Below, piece by piece: positions 1 to 10,796 of a DNA stretch of 64,000 nucleotides. Each line of letters begins with the position of its first letter. Position 1 is the first letter of the stretch. Made by a program: the position numbers and the translations under genes. The stretch is from positions 42,326,722-42,390,721 of the forward strand of contig OX365952.1 of NCBI GenBank assembly GCA_947247005.1. The letters run 5' to 3'. This stretch comes from Spisula solida (taxonomy: Eukaryota > Mollusca > Bivalvia > Venerida > Mactridae). The notes under the pieces are model-generated. The model did not search any database, was not told the DNA's origin, and saw only the letters and a program-made list of their open reading frames with translations.

Positions 1-680
1 GCTCACCTGAGTTCATTGACCCATATTCAAACTCGACCTAGATATCATCAAAATAAACATTCTGACCAAGGCTCATGTACACAGTGTTTAATGAGTCAAC
101 TTCTGATTCGCAATAAGGAGTATAAATTGAATTGTATAGTCTTGCAATAAGTCATACAGTGATAGGAAATCACAGGAAGTTTCAATCACAATAAGTCATA
201 CAAGTTGAATTGTATAGAATCCTAATAAGTCATACAGCGATTTGGTTTATATGTGGTGATGTATATTTAAGTATATCAAATGCAAAATGCGAACCCCTAT
301 TACAAATACAAGGCTTTTTTATGACTTGATTTAGAGTTGACCTCAGCTAACCCATATTCGATCTCGACCTAGGTTTCATATAGACAACATTCATGAATAT
401 ATATCCAATGCAAAATGCAACCTTTAAGTCTTGCCCAAACTCTTTCTATAATTTGGCCTCATGACCTTAGTTTGTAACCACAGATGAGCTTTGTGGATGT
501 GAACTTGACCTAGATTTAATGGAGGCGACAGTTGAGACTGAGCGTGTAAAGATAGGTTTATTCTATGATTTGGACAAGTGACCTAGTTTTTGACCTGCAA
601 AAGCCTTAGTAACTTGACCTAGATTTTATAGAGGGAAGATTCATCAAGATTAGGCTAAACTTTTTACCTCTAGTGAGTTC
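1..680. repeat. Degenerate copies of the TGACCTAG repeat family
   Basis: Fragments of the 145-bp family (gacctagatttcat, accaagtttcatg, cctctagtga) are scattered through 1-75, 330-400 and 470-690. Between them, 80-252 is a separate dispersed repeat that recurs at 33650-33826 (shared AGTCAACTTC, CGCAATAAGGAGTA, AATAAGTCATACAAGTTGAA). No gene seen. Confidence 0.6.
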
Positions 681-681
681 T

Positions 682-1417
682 AGTGACTTGACTACTCCTC
701 AAGGTCGCTTAGGGGGGCACTTGACTACTTATTGAGAGGTCACTTAGGTTCAAATCCCAGTCGGGGCACTTGACTACTTATTGAGAGGTCACTTAGGTTC
801 AAATCCCAGTCGGGGCACTTGACTACTTATTGAGAGGTCACTTAGGTTCAAATCCCAGACAGGGCACTTGACTACTTATTGAGAGGTCACTTAGGTTCAA
901 ATCCCAGTCGGGGCACTTGACTACTCATCGAGAGGTCCCTTAGGTTCAAATCCCAGTCAGGGCACTTGACTACTCATCGAGAGGTCCCTTAGGTTCAAAT
1001 CCCAGACGGGGCACTTGACTTCTCATCGAGAGGTCCCTTAGGTTCAAATCCCAGTCAGGGCACTTGACTACTCATCGAGAGGTCCCTTAGGTTCAAATCC
1101 CAGTCGGGGCACTTGACTTCTCATCGAGAGGTCCCTTAGGTTCAAATCTCAGTCGGGGCACTTGACTACTCATCGAGAGGTCCCTTAGGTTCAAATCTCA
1201 GTCGGGGCACTTGACTACTCATCGAGAGGTCCCTTAGGTTCAAATCTCAGTCGGGGCACTTGACTACTCATCGTGAGGTCCCTTAGGTTCAAACCCCAGT
1301 CGGGGCACTTGACTACTCATCGAGAGGTCCCTTAAGTTCAAATCCCAGACAGGGCACTTGACTTCTTACTAAAAGGTAATTTAGGTTCAAATCCCAATCG
1401 GGGCACTTGACCACTTC
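682..1417 (+). repeat. 49-bp tandem array derived from a tRNA-SINE T-arm
   Basis: About 15 copies of a 49-bp unit containing TTGACTACTCATCGAGAGG and GGTTCAAATCCCAGTCGGGG. GGTTCAAATCC is a perfect RNA polymerase III B box. The unit matches the anticodon-loop to T-arm part of the SINE whose head lies on the - strand at about 43480-43556 (TTGACTACAGATCGAGAGG, then GTTCAAATCTCGGCCGGGGC), so it is an amplified SINE segment. Confidence 0.9.
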
Positions 1418-2097
1418 TGATATGCTTTCCTGAGTGTTTAATTCCCACCAAACTTAGAGATAAACTAGTTAGATTTAACCCTAAAGGTTACTTAATGCTA
1501 AATTGTTTCTGATGCAGACATCCAGAGAGAAAGCTATTTGGCATAAACATCAACAGATGGCTGTTCTAGATGATAGTGATATCTCTAACAATATTGATAA
1601 ATAACACAATTAAACACTTTACAGCTTAAGCACAATTATAATGCACACAGGAATCTGAACTGTAAGTGACATTTCAAAATTAATGCACACAGCTGATCGA
1701 CACCACAGTACCAGTATCATGTGATATATATATATATATACACACGCTTAATGGCACTTCTAATGCCGTAACCTTTGATATATTTCAGTTTTCTTTAAAA
1801 CTCCTCCAGGAATTATCATGAAGCTTGGCACACTCAAACAACAATAAGTATTTGACAAAAGTTCTGGTTCTGACAAAGTTTTACCTCAATCGGACATGTC
1901 TTCTACTGAACAAATCTTTATGTTGAAAGTAGCAAATTTCGTATGCGATACGATACCTGTCCAGTTAATTGTTATTTGTGCTTGTAGATGTACTTTCCTC
2001 CTAAAATGGTTGCTTGCAAATATTCAGATTTGAATATCTCAAGTTTCTAATAATCATTGATACTATTTTCCTTTGAAAAGTCAAGCAAAAATTAGCG
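1418..2097. other. No gene seen; short (TA)n
   Basis: Ordinary AT-rich sequence. A TA-dinucleotide run is at about 1723-1740. No exon, repeat array or terminal inverted repeat recognised. Confidence 0.5.
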
Positions 2098-2172
2098 AGT
2101 TGGGGGATTTGAACCTCTGAATTTTGGGTGAGAGTTTCTAACTCTTTGTCAACTTTGCTAAACTGTCATTCC
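2098..2172 (-). repeat. tRNA-like relic (SINE head)
   Basis: On the - strand a perfect B box GGTTCAAATCC (complement of 2105-2115) follows an A-box-like TAGCAAAGTTG. The acceptor ends do not pair, so this is a tRNA-derived relic and not a working tRNA gene. Confidence 0.4.
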
Positions 2173-3352
2173 AATACAAACAGATATTCTGTAAGAGTCA
2201 TATTATTAAATAATGACCTCCGAACGTAATAAACCCTAGTCTGCCCGTCCAAACGGACTTGCCGGATAGGTCATGGCTCATGGGTCGAAATTGATATATT
2301 ATACTTTTACTTTACTTCTACTTTACTTTTCCTGATTATCCACTTCACCATCAGGTGTGGATCTCGTAACCTTCTTAAAATACTCAAGGTCGGCGCTGAG
2401 ACAACTTTTCAGGTCTTTGTAGGAGGAGACTCAATTACGATTGGTCATCAAGTCATGAAGTTGAAATGGTAAATTTGTGATTAAGACATTTAATTCACAA
2501 TGAAGTGAAATAGGAAGATGTATGTATAAACAAACTCTTGTAAACGATTGTTTCACAGAAATTTGTTCCCTTGAATGATGTGCAATTGGGTAAATCAATT
2601 TCACAGTTTTTGCAGCATGCAGAACGTTATATATCAATTTGATGTATACATCAATAAGAAGTGTGTCTACTAACTTTAAAGTTGTATCTATTAAATATTG
2701 CATACAGCAACCTCATTAAAATCAGAAGCTAACATTATACCATAAATTATTTCCTATCAACTGCCACGATCCCTACATCCTTACAGGTAGATTGGCGCAG
2801 GTAAGTGATGGAGGTCTAACACTTGAAACATGCAATTACCATGATATATCAGCCTTTATCACTCACAAAAATTGTTGTTACAACATCAGACACCATGCCT
2901 TAATTGACTGCACACACTTACATCTACATGGTAATGGTTAACCATATATCACAATAATTCGTCATTTGTAGATTTGTCAATGATATTAATTAGCAATCAA
3001 ACAGCTAAATTAATGTTAACTAACAGCAGTGCAATGCACACTTGAACTGCATCAGTGTTAGCTTACAGTCACATTGACTGACTAATGATCTAGGGTGACT
3101 TCAGTTATACAAAAATGTCATGTACTCAATAAAAGCATACCCGTACGTGACAGTTTCCAAAATTCAAAAGTGGAGTGGTAACGTGAAACGTGTTGTGAGA
3201 CACATCTCAAGTCGTGTTCCATTGAATTGATATTATAAAGTATGCTAAAAGCAAAAGTTAGAACTCATTGAGAGTCCCGTAACAAGACTTATATAGGCAT
3301 AAAGGGATATATAAGAAACTATGAGGATAAAATCAGAGGATCCTACATAATA
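2173..3352. other. No gene seen
   Basis: 2230-2420 has the look of a worn dispersed repeat (GGTCATGGCTCATGGGTCG). A good acceptor (ATCCTTACAG, ending 2786) sits 14 bases before a donor (CAG|GTAAGT, 2802), but no coding context supports an exon. Confidence 0.45.
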
Positions 3353-3623
3353 ACAAGTCATTAAGAATTGACAAGCAATACAGAAGTCCCCTACCATTTT
3401 GTGGCCATTTTCAATGATACTATTGCCATAGCAACCACAATTTTTGTCAGAATCAAATTAGACGTGCATAATCCCCTTATTGCCCCCTATCCACATACCA
3501 AGTTTCATAAACCTAGCTTGGAAACTGTTTGAGTTATGTCAGGATCCAGATTTTTTGACGGACTGACTGATGGACGGAGGGCAAACCTATAGTCCCCTCC
3601 GGGCAAAATCGGTAGGAGACTAA
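3353..3623 (+). mobile_element. Short copy of the AGTCCCCTACC element family
   Basis: It shares its 5' part (ACAAGTCATT, then CAGAAGTCCCCTACCA) and its 3' part (GGGCAAACCTATAGTCCCCT, then GGTAGGAGACTAA) with the longer copy at 39392-40436. It holds one internal unit where the long copy has several. The end CTAA after an inverted CCCCT/AGGAG stem is Helitron-like. Confidence 0.65.
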
Positions 3624-3739
3624 AAAAATATTTACTTAATGTGCATTATAAGAAATTTTAAAATACGACTATTTCTCTCAGTAAAATATAAAAGCATTAA
3701 TTGCAATTATTGCCTATATTTAATGACATGGTAAGTATT

Positions 3740-5110
3740 ACAAGAGGGCACAAAGGGCCCTAGGTCGCTCACCTGTCAAACTTGACCTAGATTTTGTTGA
3801 GATGATCATTGTGACCAAGTTTTATACAGATTAGGCCAATATTGTGACCTCTAGTGACTACACAAGAGTTTTATATGATTTGACCTAATGACCAAGTTTT
3901 TGACCCCAGATGACCCAAAAACAAACCAATATCGAACTTGACATAGATTGTGTTGAGATGATCATTGTGACCAAGTTTCGTAAAGATCAGGCCAAAACTG
4001 TGACCTCTAGTGACAACACAAGGTTTTTCTATTATTTGACCTTGTGACCTAGTTTTTGACCCCAGATGACCCAATAACGAACTTGATCTAGATTTTGATG
4101 AGATGATCATTGTGACCGAGTTTCATAAAGATTAGACCAAAAATGTGACCTCTGATGGCTACGCAAGATTTTTCTATGATTTGACCTTGTGACTTTGTTT
4201 TTGACCCTAGATGACCCAATTTCGGATTTGGCCTAAATTTTGTTATTATGATCATTGTGACTAAGTTTCATAAAGATTAAGTCAAAATTTTGACCTCTAG
4301 TGACTACACAAGGTTTTTCTATTATTTAACCTTGAGACCTAGTTTTTTACCCCTGATGACCCAATATCAAACTTGACCTAGATTTTGTTAGGATGATCAT
4401 TGTGACCAAGTTTCATAATGATTAAGTCAAAATTGTGACCTCTAGTGACTACACAAGGTTTTTCTATGATTTGACCTAGTGACCTAGTTTTTGACCCCTG
4501 ATGACCCATTATCGAACTTGACCTAGATTTTATTGAGATGATCATTGTGGTCGAGTTTCATAAAGATTATACCAAAATTGTGACCTCTAGTGACTACACA
4601 AGTCTTTTCTATGATTTGACCTTGTGACCTAGTTTTTGACCCTGAATGACCCAATATGGAACTTGACCTAGATTTTGTTGAGATGATCATGGTGACCAAG
4701 TTTCATAAAGATTAAGTCAAAATTTTGACCTCTAGTGACTACACAAGGTTTTTCTATTATTTAACCTTGAGACCTAGTTTTTGACCCCTGATGACCCAAT
4801 ATCAAACTTGACCTAGATTTTGTTAGGATGATCATTGTGACCAAGTTTCATAATGATTAAATCAAAATTGTGACCTCTAGTGACTACACAAGGTTTTTCT
4901 ATAATTTGACCTAGTGACCTAGTTTTTGACCCCAGATGACCCAATATTGAACTTGGCCTAGATGTCGTTGAGATGATCATTGTGACCAAGTTTCATAAAG
5001 ATTAGGCTAAAATTGTGACCTCTAGTGTCTACACAAGCCAATTGTTGACGGACGACGGACGAAGAGTGATCACAAAAGCTCTCTCTGTCACTTTGTGACA
5101 GGTGAGCTAA
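3740..5110 (+). mobile_element. Helitron/Helentron-like element with nine 145-bp units
   Basis: The 5' end is ACAAGAGGGC...AGGTCGCTCACCTGTCA. GCTCACCTGTCA (3767-3778) is inverted as TGACAGGTGAGC (5096-5107). The 3' end has a hairpin CTGTCAC-TTT-GTGACAG followed by GTGAGCTAA: a stem close to a CTAA terminus, as in Helitrons. Between lie units whose shared GTGACCAAG falls at 3811, 3967, 4112, 4257, 4402, 4547, 4692, 4837 and 4982: 156 bases once, then exactly 145 seven times. Units carry TGACCT and TGACCC hexamers. No replicase/helicase reading frame, so non-autonomous. Confidence 0.75.
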
Positions 5111-5581
5111 TAAAAGAGATGTAACAAAAATAGTGGGGTGTTTATATTCTGGGCTTTCTCAATCTCAATATTTGATGCAAATAATAAAACCTCCGCAAAT
5201 ATATGTCCCAGCATGCAGTACGTATAATAATGCACCATGTTTGTCTCAATTTTCTTAATTAACCCTGATTTCATATTTTTATGGGAATCTATTCTGCATG
5301 AATTGACTCTGTATCCAAATAAACAGCTTATATTGTTGATTAAATGTGAAGAATGCTGAACAAGTTGATTACAAGGAGAAAGAATGTTGTATCATGGCAA
5401 CATATGGTATTCTATTAATCAACAATTATTTTTTAGCAATGAAATATCTTCACCTAAAAGAATCCCACAATAGGATTTATAAAAGCATCTGTAATTTCGG
5501 TCCTGTTCCAGATTTTAGACTGGATATCTCATGAGGATTTCCTAACTCAGCATTTATGGTTTCCAATTTTGATGACATATA
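5111..5581. other. No gene seen
   Basis: AT-rich spacer between two transposons. Short open frames at 5346-5534 and 5477-5701 look like chance. Confidence 0.5.
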
Positions 5582-5914
5582 CCGTAAAAGTCGTAATAAA
5601 CGCCCCCGGGGCGTAACATTTTGTAAAAGGGGGGTGTTAATTAAGGTAAGTATTTCCTTAATCCAGAAATCGACAAAAACAGGTAAAATCAAGCTACGCA
5701 TTTTTTTAGGGTCTTAACAGCATCGTAACGTTAACATAACCGTTATACTTTTAAGTATTGGATTACACTGTGTTTAAATTGTGTTTTATCAAATTGTAAT
5801 GGATTGGATGATTGGATTAACTCTTGTATTCAGGTAGGAAGATTTTTTATTACAAAAATAGGTGGGGGGGGGGGGCGTTTATTAGGGCAGGGGTATTTAT
5901 TACGACTTTTACGG
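5582..5914. mobile_element. 333-bp MITE with TA target duplication
   Basis: The left end CCGTAAAAGTCGTAATAAAC is inverted at the right end as ...TATTTATTACGACTTTTACGG. Both ends are flanked by TA (5580-5581 and 5915-5916). G-runs (5628-5634 and 5863-5873) lie inside. TA duplication suggests Tc1/mariner mobilisation. No transposase frame. Confidence 0.75.
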
Positions 5915-5936
5915 TACTCAGCATTTAATGTTGCCA

Positions 5937-6815
5937 GCTCAACGCTCACATGCAGGACACAACCTTTGGTTCCCAGCTCAACATGCATGGTTGCCAGACT
6001 GAACTACAACACTCATTGCATTAATAGACCTTTGTTCTCATCCAAGCACAGAGTATAATTGGTTCCCTGCAGCTCAGCATCGATGATTCTCGGCAGTTCA
6101 GATCCCGACTCAATATTGATGATTCCCGGCAGTTCAGATCCCAACTCAATATTGATGATTCCGGCCCAGATCCTAGCTCAGCCTTGATGGTTCCTGGCCA
6201 TTCAGATCACAGCTCAGCATTGATGATTCCTGGCAGTTCAGATCCCAGCCGAGCATTTATGGTTCCCAGGAGCTAAAATCACAGCTCAGCATTGATGGTT
6301 CCTGGCAGTTCAAATCCCAGCTCAGCATTGATGATTCCTGGCAGTTCAGATCCCGCAGCTCAGCATTGATGATTCCTGGCAGTTCAGATCCCGCAGCTCA
6401 GCATTGATGATTCCGGCCGTTCAGATCCTAGCTCAGTCTTGATGGTGCCTGGCAGTTCAAATCCCGCACCTCAGCATTGAGGATTCCTGGCAGTTCAAAT
6501 CCCAGCTTAGCATTGATGGTTCCTGGCAGTTCAGATCCCGCAGCTCAGCATTGAGGATTCCTGGCAGTTCATACCATAGCTCAGCATTCACGATTACAGG
6601 CAATTCAGACACCAGCTCAGCATTGATGATTCCAGGCAGTTCAGATCCCAGCTCAGCATTGACGATTCCTGGCAAGCTCAGTATTGATGATTCCTGGCAG
6701 CTCAGATCCCGGGTCAGCATTGATGATTCCTGGCAGTTCAGATTCCGGGTCAGCATTTATGATTCCTGGCAATCTAACTTGTCATTGATTCCCAGCCATT
6801 CAGATCACAGCTCAG
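5937..6815. repeat. Minisatellite, unit about 36 bp
   Basis: About 23 diverged copies with core CAGCTCAGCATTGATGATTC then CTGGCAGTTCAGATCC; single units vary from about 30 to 38 bp. The array gives short repetitive frames on both strands (6457-6756 and 6551-6829), which are translations of the repeat and not genes. Confidence 0.9.
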
Positions 6816-6820
6816 ACTAT

Positions 6821-6926
6821 TGTTCTTGATAATGATAATGTTACTGGTAGTGTAGATTCAACTGTTGCTGTTTTGTTCTTGATAATGATAATGTTACTGG
6901 TAGTGTAGATTCAACTGTTGCTGTTT
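6821..6926 (+). repeat. 53-bp exact tandem duplication
   Basis: Two adjacent copies (6821-6873, 6874-6926) beginning TGTTCTTGATAATGATAATG and appearing identical, so a recent event at the edge of the 36-bp array. Confidence 0.85.
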
Positions 6927-8222
6927 CCCAGTTCAGTCTCAAATTTTATGTATATCAGCAACTCATGAATCGCACATTTATCTCAGAAAAATGCAATCAG
7001 CCAGAATACTCCCTCATGGAGTCTACACAGCAAACATGTTCTACATACCTCAAACCGAAACCATTAAAATGATATAAAACACACACAAATATAATATGCC
7101 AGGCATCCTGGTGTACAAAGCTAGATTTATATCTAAATATTTCATAGCTTAAACATCTTTCTATCAACTAAAATAAATAGGTATTGTGCTTCAAATATTT
7201 GTGCTTCAAACCTGAAAGACCATGGCAATGCATATGATGCTACACTAACAAAGACTTCCTGAATAAGCTTTCTAAGGTATTCATTATCAAATCAAATAGT
7301 GACCTCTAGTGAGCGGACAATATATTATTTTAAAATACCGGTATAGAATATTTTTTTAGAAACTTAAACCAAATTTTTGTTAAAAAAGAGATTTAATTAC
7401 CTGTACACTCATATAACATATGTGATGAAAATGCACATATCTTTAATTACTAATGCTTAAATTATATCCCTATAGAAAATAGTTGGTGGAATATCGCTCG
7501 GTTTTCAGTGGAAAACCACAAGTTTTAAATTGTTCAGTTTTTCACTGGTATCCACTTGGAAACCAATGAAATTCCACTGGATACCAGTGGACATCACTGG
7601 AATTCCACTGGATACCACTGGAAATCACTGGAACCAAATATTTTATCAATACTGCTAGATTTTAAACTGAATGACATAGAAGATATTAAATGAGTGTTGA
7701 TGGAACGAGTTGAATAACTCGCTTCACATTATTAATTTTTATTCAACACATTCCATAATTTCAATACTAACCCACTGGTATTGCAGAGATATTTTCTTAA
7801 GGGAATGTATTTGAGTTTATTAACTCCCATTAACAAATATTTTATATATTGATTAAAAATCCCAAAATACACTTCCAAAAATAGTAAACAAATTAATATA
7901 AATATGTATCAATATTATCATAAAAATGAGATAATATATATATAAAATATTATGAAATAATTGACATAATGTAAGAGTCATATTCACCATACTCACGGTA
8001 AAATTCCATATATTTTCTTCAGTGGAAATTCTGTGAAAATTGCAGTGGAATTCTTTACATTTTAGTAAATAAGCTATGATTTTATGGAATTCAGCATCTC
8101 ATATGTTAAATAATGGTCATACAGAAAATCCACACAGGTGTCAGAGGTCAGCTTGTCCTATCATGTTGTTTGTGATCAAGCCAAGGTTGCCAATATTTCC
8201 ACCCTTCCTTTTATTACATGTA
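6927..8222. other. No gene seen; CCACTGG palindromes
   Basis: 7488-7640 is a cluster of CCACTGG/CCAGTGG motifs in both orientations, with a perfect palindrome CCACTGG-ATA-CCAGTGG at 7574-7590. Similar CAGTGGAATTC sequence recurs near 8020-8050, which may be the other end of a worn inverted-repeat element. Otherwise AT-rich without exons. Confidence 0.5.
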
Positions 8223-8988
8223 TACGAGGGTGGTCCGCAAAAGTCGCGAACATTTTTTTATTCTGTTGTCGGCCATTGTATTCACAATTTGTATACATTT
8301 TCTTTTAAAGAGATATGTTATCATTGGTATTGCACAATTTGATGTTGATATCTTAAAGTATTAAAAATGCTTAGTTTTATTGCGCCTGCAGTAGGTCCGA
8401 TTGGCGCACACTCTACGACGTCAACAAAGTCTTTTCTTTTGTTTCAGCACCTTGGCTTCATTCACTGATAGAATTTTGGATAAATTCGACGCATTCTCTT
8501 AAATCGAACATGACAGTTAAAGTTCAGAGAGATATTCGGACACCTATATTAATTTTCTGGAAAGATTATATGTATGTGCAACATCGCCATTTTTGAATGA
8601 CACGAAAACTAGAGCGGTGCGCAAAAAATCATAGTTTTGCTGTTAATAACATTATCAACCTTAAATTTCGCACAAAAACGTGCGAAACTATGGTTTCGAC
8701 ATTGGCATATTTTTTAATGCATAAATAAGAACACTTATTAAGTTATAAGCTCTTGAATGAAAGCCGATATATTTTTACAAAATATAAAAGGGCATGCGCC
8801 GACTCTACCGAACTCGCATTAGTTAATAAAGTATAATTACCAAAATTAAGAAAGAAATGAATTTTCAATATCATACATACGTATGTAAAGAAATAACTAA
8901 TGAATAATGTATGAAAGATTTTCTGGAAAATTATGTGTAGTGTTGAAATGGGAGACAAAGTTTGCGACTTTTGTGGACAACCCTCGTA
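8223..8988. mobile_element. Mariner-like non-autonomous element
   Basis: TIRs of about 29 bp: the left begins TACGAGGGTGGTCCGCAAAA; the right is its near-perfect inverse ending ...TTGTGGACAACCCTCGTA. TA flanks both ends (8221-8222, 8989-8990). The 766-bp body has no transposase frame but carries internal short inverted stretches (TTTCGCACAAAAACGTGCGAAA near 8666). Tc1/mariner assignment rests on the TA duplication and the TIR. Confidence 0.75.
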
Positions 8989-9025
8989 TATTAAGACAAC
9001 TGATAATGACTATAAATAAACTTCG

Positions 9026-9052
9026 CAGTGTGTGTGTGTGTGTGTGCGTGTG
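9026..9052 (+). repeat. (TG)n microsatellite
   Basis: A run of GTGTGTGTG with one C interruption. Confidence 0.9.
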
Positions 9053-9204
9053 GTCATTCACTATTCAGTTCATTAAGTATGTTCAGCAAATATAATGTCC
9101 AGTAATTATCACATCACGAAGCTGTTATGGTTTACAGGACTTCAGCAAGTTTGTGCAGCAAATCATCACAGTCATGGAGACTCTAGCTTAGGCTGCCTTA
9201 GTTT

Positions 9205-9262
9205 ACAGTGCCTCCGTAGCTCAATGTTTAGTGTGCTTGCCGCTTAATCTGGCGTCCCGGGT
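9205..9262 (+). repeat. tRNA-like SINE head
   Basis: GCCTCCGTAGCTCAATG contains an A-box-like D-arm (TAGCTCAATG at 9217) followed by TTGCCGCTTAATCTGGCG, an anticodon-arm-like stretch, then CCCGGGTAAC where the T-arm should be. The T-arm is not preserved. Its end merges into the 50-bp array. Confidence 0.55.
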
Positions 9263-9446
9263 AACACAAATATGGAAATAATCAGTTTTTTATCTAATCT
9301 GGCGTCCCAGGTAACACAAATATGGAAATAATCAGTTTTTTATCTAATCTGGCGTCCCGGGAAACACAAATATGGAAATAATCAGTTTTTTATCTAATCT
9401 GGCGTCCCAGGTAACACAAATATGGAAATAATCAGTTTTCTATCTG
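9247..9446 (+). repeat. Four 50-bp tandem copies growing out of the SINE head
   Basis: The unit starts ATCTGGCGTCCCGGGTAACA and recurs at 9247, 9297, 9347 and 9397. Copies alternate CCCGG/CCCAG and are otherwise nearly identical. The first copy is the anticodon/T-arm part of the tRNA-like sequence. Confidence 0.9.
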
Positions 9447-10261
9447 TTTCACATACTTATGATACAAAACGGTACTATACTCGGGTTTAAAACTGCAACC
9501 AACATTCCACCAGAGACAGAATACAGTTCAAGACTTTAAAACTAACAGATATTATGTATAATTTCTCCTGCTAACAAATATCCCAGTCTCAGTCATTGGA
9601 AAACATATGAATGATTTTTTACAACAAAATAACAAAAAATTGTTGTTTTTTTGGCCTCAAGTAGTAAGAAACATATATGTATATGAGTCACTTCAAGTGG
9701 GACAAAATATATTATAAACAGTTACAAGCAAGTCTACAACTGTATTGACTGGTATGTATCATTTTTATGATGTTAAAATGAAATATTTTCCTCTTTACTG
9801 AAGCAAATTAAAGCGTCCCGTTTTAACACTTTACAAATTTCTGTTAAAAAAAACACCACAGCAATTTCAATTAATTTGTGCAGTCCTATCAGAGAAGGCT
9901 CAAAGCTGATACTTGATTATTTCATTATGGGAAAGAAAAAAGAATGTAAATGGACACATTAGAAACATTTGTTTCAACATAGAAACACATTTCCTCTTCT
10001 ATTGTCAATTATCACTACACAATCAAACTGGGAGAACAAAGTGTTTTACAAATGTAGAAGCTGCAGCAATATTCATTGATGGATATTAAATTATTTTTCT
10101 TACATGATACAGAGTTTCAATATGGTAATGTTCTGGTAATGTTGGAAAACGATAATGATAACAACATTTTACTGTGAACTAATGTATCAATGAAGGTGTG
10201 AGGAATAAACTCCAAGTTTCAAAGGGCAATAAGTTAAGTTAAGTTACCAATTTTCTAGGGC
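9447..10261. other. No gene seen
   Basis: AT-rich unique-looking sequence with short A and T runs. No exon or repeat array recognised. Confidence 0.5.
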
Positions 10262-10590
10262 TGCTTTCAGCAGTTCAGCCATTCAGCCACCCTTTGACAT
10301 TTAAACTTCCCCTGGTCATTGGGCTACCTATGGAAACCTGCGCTCGAGTCTCCCTGGGGAGACTATTTCTCTCCTGGTGGGTGTGCAGCCAACATCGATC
10401 TTCGGCGCCCAGGACTATCAAACATGTTCAGAAACAGCCCTCACAGGTACCAATTTACACCTTGGTCGAGTGGGGCATGTGGGTTATTCGTGCTCAGAGA
10501 AATTAAGCAGTGGTCCAGACGGGGGTTGAACCCGGGACCTCTCGATCCCGAAGCGCGCGCCCTACCTCTAGGCCACCGCTCACCACTCAA
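10262..10590 (-). mobile_element. tRNA-derived SINE, about 330 bp
   Basis: Read on the - strand, the head (about 10590 down to 10515) has A box TGGCCTAGAGG and B box GGTTCAACCCC, separated as in a tRNA, followed by a body with TTAATTTCTCTGAGCACGAA. The same body motif follows the SINE at 17370 (+). The frames at 10294-10600 are SINE translations. Confidence 0.75.
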
Positions 10591-10796
10591 TGAAAATTGA
10601 TCTCACCGTACCGAGCCACATATATCCAGAACTTAAGCTAGGTACTAATCAGACTTGTCAGGTTTTCTTTAAATCTAACCAATGGTTACTGAAACATATA
10701 CATGCATAGAATTTATGTGTCTAAAGACAAACAGGCAGATAATCAAACAAGTGACCAGAATTGCTGTCAGATCATTTGAAAAGATAGAAACCCTTT
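10591..10796. other. Spacer between SINE and Helitron-like element
   Basis: No gene or repeat recognised. Confidence 0.4.

Noticed and set aside
2098..2172. Functional tRNA gene on the minus strand
   Set aside because: B box is perfect, but acceptor and anticodon stems do not form; tRNA-derived relic.
2770..2810. 14-base microexon between ATCCTTACAG and CAG|GTAAGT
   Set aside because: Strong-looking sites but no neighbouring exon or frame evidence; likely chance.
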